Below the pieces are notes generated by a model. It ran no database searches, was not told the origin of the DNA, and worked only from the letters and a program-made list of their open reading frames with translations. A DNA stretch of 64,000 nt from Thiomicrospira sp. XS5 (GTDB lineage: Bacteria > Pseudomonadota > Gammaproteobacteria > Thiomicrospirales > Thiomicrospiraceae): the NCBI RefSeq assembly GCF_001507555.1, contig NZ_LQBO01000001.1, positions 2,108,001 to 2,172,000 on the forward strand, read 5' to 3'. Positions 60,135-64,000 of this stretch are shown piece after piece; the stretch's first letter is position 1, and every line of letters starts with the position of its first letter. Both the position numbers and the translations under genes were made by a program.

Positions 60135-60331
60135 TTATTTAACGTTTATTTTTATCCTGGAAATAAAATATCAAATAAATAGATAAAATTGAAATTAAAT
60201 TGCTAAAAAGGTATTTTTTAATCACGTTTTCACAATTTAATCGCTTCAAGATGTTGTTACAATTTTTGCCAGAGAGCAAAGAACTTGCACACTCTACGAG
60301 AACTCCAATTTTAAAACCGACAGGAAAACCG
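60135..60331. other. AT-rich divergent region between the Lrp-type regulator and leuA
   Basis: About 200 bases, roughly 75 percent A+T with repeated TTTATTT/AAATAAA tracts, as expected for Lrp-family binding. No gene and no leader peptide with leucine codons was found. Confidence 0.5.
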
Positions 60332-61963
60332 ATGAACAGCATGAGACCTGAAAAATATCGCCCAACGGCCACCCCGGATTTACCCAATCGTCAGTGGCCG
60401 GACCGTCGCCTTACCCAGGCGCCGATTTGGGTGAGTGTCGACTTACGAGACGGCAACCAAGCTTTGGCCAACCCGATGACCGTCGAGCAAAAGCTGAAGC
60501 TGTGGGATCAGTTGATTGCGATTGGTTTCAAAACCATTGAAATCGGCTTTCCGTCGGCCAGCCAATTGGAGTTCGACTTTACCCGCCGTTTGATTGAGGA
60601 AAATCGCATCCCCGAGGACGTGACCGTTCAGGTTCTGGTCCAGGCCAGGGAGCATTTGATCAAACGCACCTATGAAGCGCTGCAAGGCGTGAAACAAGCG
60701 GTGGTGCATGTTTACAACACCACTTCTACCGTACAACGCGAAAAAGTTTTCTGTAAATCGAAATCGGACATCAAAACCATGGCGATTCAGGGCGCGCAAT
60801 GGGTGAAAACCTATGCCGAACAATACCCGGAAACCCAATGGACCTTTGAATACTCCCCGGAAAGCTTTTCCCAAACCGAAACCGATTACGCCGTGGAGGT
60901 CTGCCAAGCGGTCATGGACGTTTGGCAACCGACAGTGCACAACCGTTGCATTTTGAACCTGCCCTCCACCGTGGAAAGCACCTCGCCCAACCGTTATGCC
61001 GACCAGATCGAGTATTTCGTGAACCATTTGAAAAACCGCGATGCGGCGATTATTTCGGTCCATACCCATAACGACCGCGGCTGTGCCGTGGCGGCGGCCG
61101 AACTGGCGATGCTGGCCGGAGCCGAACGCGTGGAAGGCACTTTGCTGGGCAACGGCGAACGCACCGGTAATATGGACATCGTCACGCTGGCAATGAACCT
61201 TTACAGCGAAGGCATCGACCCGCAATTGGATTTGTCCCGCCCCGACGATTGGATTCCGGTGCTGGAGGAAGTCACCCGCATCGACACCCATATCCGTCAT
61301 CCGTGGGTTGGCGAAGCGGTTTACACCGCCTATTCCGGCAGTCACCAGGACGCCATCCGAAAATGCCTGATGCGCCAACAAGACGACGAGCCTTGGGACG
61401 TGGCCTATTTACCAATCGACCCGATGGACATCCATCGCAGTTACGAAGCGATTATCCGCGTCAACAGCCAATCCGGCAAAGCCGGTGCCGCCTTTGTACT
61501 GACACAGGAATACGGATTGAATCTGCCGAAATGGGTTCAGCAGGATTTCGCCCCCGTCGCACAATCGGTGGCGGAAGACGCCGGCGGCATTGTCAGTCAT
61601 CAAACGCTGTTCGAGGCCTTCAACCGTCATTACGGCATCAACCAACCGCAAGCCACCTTGAACAATTATCAACTGTCCCGAAAAGACGGCAAAGAACATT
61701 TGAGCGTGGAGGTCAACGGCGAAACCTGGCAAGGACAAGGCAATGGTACTTTGAGCGCGCTGTGTGATGCCTGGCAAAGACGCACCGGCAAGCAAGTGGA
61801 CGTGTTGGACTACAGCGAACATGCCATGCAGCAAGGCAAGGAAGCGAAAGCCATCGCCTATGTGTATGTGAAACAAAAATCGCAAAACACCATCGGCATC
61901 GCCACGGCGGACGACACGGTTTCCGCCATGATTCAAGCGTTATTGTCTACCATCAAGCCCTAA
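60332..61963 (+). CDS. leuA: 2-isopropylmalate synthase (LeuA type 2)
   Basis: LeuA condenses acetyl-CoA and 2-oxoisovalerate, the first committed step of leucine synthesis. The 543-residue protein has [17 protein letters not shown] near the start, [43 protein letters not shown] and a C-terminal LeuA regulatory domain for leucine feedback. The long, RDGNQ-type sequence is the LeuA2 class. The ATG at 60332 follows AGGAAA; the frame is open further upstream to 60200 but without a ribosome site. It is opposite the Lrp-type gene. Confidence 0.95.
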   Translation: MNSMRPEKYRPTATPDLPNRQWPDRRLTQAPIWVSVDLRDGNQALANPMTVEQKLKLWDQLIAIGFKTIEIGFPSASQLEFDFTRRLIEENRIPEDVTVQVLVQAREHLIKRTYEALQGVKQAVVHVYNTTSTVQREKVFCKSKSDIKTMAIQGAQWVKTYAEQYPETQWTFEYSPESFSQTETDYAVEVCQAVMDVWQPTVHNRCILNLPSTVESTSPNRYADQIEYFVNHLKNRDAAIISVHTHNDRGCAVAAAELAMLAGAERVEGTLLGNGERTGNMDIVTLAMNLYSEGIDPQLDLSRPDDWIPVLEEVTRIDTHIRHPWVGEAVYTAYSGSHQDAIRKCLMRQQDDEPWDVAYLPIDPMDIHRSYEAIIRVNSQSGKAGAAFVLTQEYGLNLPKWVQQDFAPVAQSVAEDAGGIVSHQTLFEAFNRHYGINQPQATLNNYQLSRKDGKEHLSVEVNGETWQGQGNGTLSALCDAWQRRTGKQVDVLDYSEHAMQQGKEAKAIAYVYVKQKSQNTIGIATADDTVSAMIQALLSTIKP

Positions 61964-61986
61964 GTCCAACGCCATTCGTTCCCGAC

Positions 61987-62010
61987 AAAACCGCCAGGCC
62001 TGGCGGTTTT
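61987..62010 (+). terminator. Perfect 24-base palindrome with CCAGGCCTGG at its centre, downstream of leuA
   Basis: AAAACCG-CCAGGCCTGG-CGGTTTT is fully self-complementary and starts 24 bases after the leuA stop. It could terminate transcription in both directions. It is the most extended copy of the genome-type repeat found here. Confidence 0.7.
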
Positions 62011-62108
62011 CGGGCTTTCACATTCCTTTCATAAATGCCCCCGTATTTTTGCTAAGATGAGCGTTCAACCGCTCAATCTTTTCGTTTTTTCATCAAGAGG
62101 AAATCACC

Positions 62109-62996
62109 ATGTTATTGAAAAAACACGCTCTCGCCTGGGCGCTGGCCGCCTTATTGCCAACCCTCCCGTTCACGACCACTTTGGCCGATAACGCCCACTT
62201 GAAAGGTGTCGGGTTCGCCACACCGGAAGCCATGGAATACGAAGCCGACAGCGATACTTATCTGGTCGCCAACATCAACGGTAGCCCGTTTGAAAAAGAC
62301 GACAACGGCTTTATTTCCAAGTTGTCACCGGACGGCGAAGTGATTGAATTGAAATGGCTGGATGGCGCCAGCGACGACATAACACTCAACGCGCCGAAAG
62401 GCATGGTGACGCAAGACGGCAAACTCTATGTGGCTGACATTGACCGTCTGCGCGTGTTCGATTTGAGCAGCAAAAAACAATTGGACGACATCGTTTTTCC
62501 CGGCAGCAGCTTCATTAACGGCGTCAGCCCGGCACCAGACGGCGGTTTATACGTCACCGACAGCGGTATGGCACCCGGCTTCAAACCGTCCGGCACCGAA
62601 GCGATTTATAAGGTCGATGCCAGTGGAAAAGTCCTTAAATTGAAAAGCGGAAAACTCGGCCATCCGAACGGCGTTTACGCCAAAGGCGACACACTCTGGA
62701 TGGTCACGCTTGGTTCCGGCCAGCTTCGCACCATGACACTGGACGGCACGGAAACCTCGCGCATGACCTTGCCGTTCAATCGTCTGGACGGCTTGATTGT
62801 GACCAATGACAACCGCCTCATCACCTCCAGCTGGAAAGCCAAAGGGGTTTACGAAATTACCCCGGACGACCATTTGGAATTGATTGTCGGCGACCTGGAA
62901 TCTCCGGCGGACTTGGGCTACGACAGCAAACGCAACCGCTTGTTGATTCCGTTGTTCCTGAAGGACGAAGTGGTCATTTACTCATTGGAAGACTGA
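62109..62996 (+). CDS. Exported beta-propeller (SMP-30/gluconolactonase-like) protein
   Basis: The 295-residue protein has a signal peptide (KKHALAWALAALLPTLPFTTTLADN) and about five propeller blades with repeated GKLYVADIDRLRVFD, GGLYVTDSG and DGLIVTNDNRLITSSWKA strands. The family binds a divalent metal and includes lactonases, but the catalytic residues cannot be fixed by eye. It is periplasmic. It is preceded by an AGAGGAAA ribosome site and stands alone before a strong terminator. Confidence 0.8.
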   Translation: MLLKKHALAWALAALLPTLPFTTTLADNAHLKGVGFATPEAMEYEADSDTYLVANINGSPFEKDDNGFISKLSPDGEVIELKWLDGASDDITLNAPKGMVTQDGKLYVADIDRLRVFDLSSKKQLDDIVFPGSSFINGVSPAPDGGLYVTDSGMAPGFKPSGTEAIYKVDASGKVLKLKSGKLGHPNGVYAKGDTLWMVTLGSGQLRTMTLDGTETSRMTLPFNRLDGLIVTNDNRLITSSWKAKGVYEITPDDHLELIVGDLESPADLGYDSKRNRLLIPLFLKDEVVIYSLED

Positions 62997-63020
62997 GTCC
63001 CTGACAACCAAACAGACAAT

Positions 63021-63046
63021 AAAAAAGGGCCGAAAGGCCCTTTTTT
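63021..63046 (+). terminator. Strong terminator between convergent genes
   Basis: AAAAAAGGGCC/GGCCCTTTTTT with a GAAA loop sits 25 bases after the propeller stop and serves both strands. Confidence 0.93.
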
Positions 63047-63072
63047 ATTCGTATCGAACTCAAAGCATTGAC

Positions 63073-64000
63073 TTAAAAATCACCGCCGGTGATTTCATTG
63101 TAAATGCGTCGAGCATTGTTTTTCGCCGCCTGGTCGAAGACCGGACGATCTTTATACATCGACTGATCGATGTTTTCAGCATCTTCCTGGTTACCACCGT
63201 TATCCACGACTTTCTGCACTTCTTTCTGCACATACTTGAAGTAGTCGTAGGTTTGCTTTTTCACCGTCGCCATATCGGTCGGCGTTCCGTGCCCAGGGAT
63301 GACATACACATCAGACGGAATCTGCGACATCATATTCTCGAAAGACGCCACCCAGTCCATGCTATTGGTGTAAGCAAACATCACCGGCATCCGCTCGTTA
63401 AAGCCCAAATCCCCGGTCATCAACACCTTACGACTCGGAATGTACACGCTCGTGGAAGCGGGCGTATGCCCCGGCCCGAAATCCATCAATATGAACTTTT
63501 CGCCACCGCCGACATCGACGCTCAATTTGTTATTGAAGGTGGTGAACTTATCGGAAACATTTCGCGCCATATTGGTGATGGAGTTCCCGACTCGCAAAGC
63601 CCACTCCGACTTGATGGCGTCGAACGACTGATCGAACTGCATATTGGCCAAATCGCTGGAATACAGGTGTTTCACACCCACATCCCACCAATAACTGGCC
63701 CCCAGATAAGCGTGGCCCTGGTTGTTTTCAACCGCCACCCACTTCACCGGCTTGTTGGTCAAACGCTTGATTTGCTGATGCACGCTGTAAGCGATCGCCG
63801 GATTGGCACCGGCATTGAACACGAATACGCCATCTTTGAAAATGACAAAGGAAATATTGTTGTTCAACCCGAAGTTGGACGGGTTGTGCCAAATCTGACT
63901 GCCGACGATGGTGTAGACGCCGTCGGTCACTTTCACCGCTTTCGGCAACGGCAGTTCGTCACCGATGTAACCGGCTTTCTTCATGGTTGATTTGACTTCA
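63073..64000 (-). CDS. MBL-fold SoxH-like protein, 5' end outside the window
   Basis: The frame is open to the window edge. An internal ATG at 63984 gives 303 residues but lacks a ribosome site and a signal peptide, so the true start is probably beyond. It is related in plan to the protein at 54392-55339: GLNNNISFVIFKDG, FVFNAGANPA, GPGHTPAS, LMTGDLGFNER and VIPGHGTPTD. The HxHxDH motif is further degraded to ENNQGH. The second metal-site ligands remain. A periplasmic quinoprotein-associated or sulfur-related role is typical of SoxH-like proteins; the substrate is unknown. Confidence 0.8.
   Translation of the reverse strand, partial: EVKSTMKKAGYIGDELPLPKAVKVTDGVYTIVGSQIWHNPSNFGLNNNISFVIFKDGVFVFNAGANPAIAYSVHQQIKRLTNKPVKWVAVENNQGHAYLGASYWWDVGVKHLYSSDLANMQFDQSFDAIKSEWALRVGNSITNMARNVSDKFTTFNNKLSVDVGGGEKFILMDFGPGHTPASTSVYIPSRKVLMTGDLGFNERMPVMFAYTNSMDWVASFENMMSQIPSDVYVIPGHGTPTDMATVKKQTYDYFKYVQKEVQKVVDNGGNQEDAENIDQSMYKDRPVFDQAAKNNARRIYNEITGGDF

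Larger units (their letters stand above)
203..62003. repeat. Highly iterated palindrome CCAGGCCTGG, 18 exact copies dispersed through the window
   Basis: Exact copies start at 203, 2839, 4173, 6163, 16480, 21050, 23827, 25495, 26442, 29514, 35111, 48608, 49215, 51087, 53680, 57978, 59613 and 61994. Thirteen lie in genes and five are intergenic. One-mismatch copies start at 13249, 19367, 39920, 42463, 48798 and 55759. At about 50 percent GC, chance predicts about 0.1 copies in 64 kb. The flanks are A/T at four and five bases out on most copies. In genes only the phases giving Gln-Ala-Trp (five) or Pro-Gly-Leu (eight) occur. The interval is given as the span of copies, not as a continuous repeat. 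Confidence 0.9.

Noticed and set aside
60135-60331. Leucine attenuator leader peptide before leuA
   Set aside because: No short frame with consecutive leucine codons and no terminator/antiterminator pair was found.
1-64000. CRISPR array, insertion sequence, prophage or integron
   Set aside because: No regularly spaced repeats, transposase, integrase or phage structural genes are seen. The dispersed palindrome is too short and irregular to be a CRISPR.

Overview
The window reads as chromosomal DNA of a free-living gammaproteobacterium, probably of the Thiomicrospira/Hydrogenovibrio/Methylophaga neighbourhood (Piscirickettsiaceae-type). The evidence is the pyrB with a degenerate dihydroorotase partner, an epsilon/Thiomicrospira-type malate:quinone oxidoreductase, proC-yggT, metX-metW, lptM-lysA, and moderate GC near 50 percent. 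No reference search was possible, so the taxonomy is an inference. Genes are dense and mostly intact. I see no rRNA, phage, insertion sequence or CRISPR array. There is one tRNA, Arg-CCG.

Layout. 1-4.6 kb: the end of apbE, then algH-yqgF-pyrB-pyrC'-(unknown) with overlapping ends. 4.6-13.8 kb: ppk2, yggS, an unknown acidic protein, a large Aer-type chemoreceptor, glutamate dehydrogenase, proC-yggT. 13.8-18.6 kb: metX-metW, then feoABC behind a probable Fur box. 18.6-30 kb: two divergent PilZ-like proteins around an unknown gene, a carboxylesterase, lptM-lysA, rlmI, a lone gcvH, a membrane diguanylate cyclase and a pyruvate-kinase-like protein. 30-33.5 kb: tRNA-Arg, an XRE-cupin regulator, glnK-amt, a GNAT protein.

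34.3-45.3 kb is one ten-gene minus-strand operon: purU, mgdABCD, gmaS, mgsABC, folD. Together these encode the N-methylglutamate route for methylamine. GmaS and MgsABC put the methylamine nitrogen on glutamate, and MgdABCD releases the methyl carbon. FolD and PurU can carry that carbon through tetrahydrofolate to formate. The adjacent glnK-amt pair fits a nitrogen-acquisition role. A strong promoter with a flanking inverted repeat precedes purU, and a terminator follows folD.

45.6-48.4 kb: a cold-shock gene, a DUF523/DUF1722 gene with CarH/LitR-like tandem boxes, and ferrochelatase. 48.4-56 kb: a folM-like reductase, then an arsenic island on the minus strand (MBL-fold protein, ArsP-like permease, a DUF6428-like protein, a Cys-Cys-repeat thioredoxin fusion, arsC, ArsJ-type GAPDH, arsJ) divergent from arsR. 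56-64 kb: mqo, a COG0523 GTPase, folE2, an Lrp-type regulator, leuA, an exported beta-propeller and a second MBL protein cut by the window edge.

The most striking signal is not a gene. The 10-base palindrome CCAGGCCTGG occurs 18 times exactly, where about 0.1 is expected by chance. It usually has A/T pairs four and five bases out on each side. It lies in genes in only two of three reading phases (Gln-Ala-Trp or Pro-Gly-Leu) and also just downstream of stop codons, once as a perfect 24-base terminator-like palindrome. The methylamine/ammonium region is nearly free of it. It behaves like a highly iterated palindrome or DNA-uptake-type sequence.
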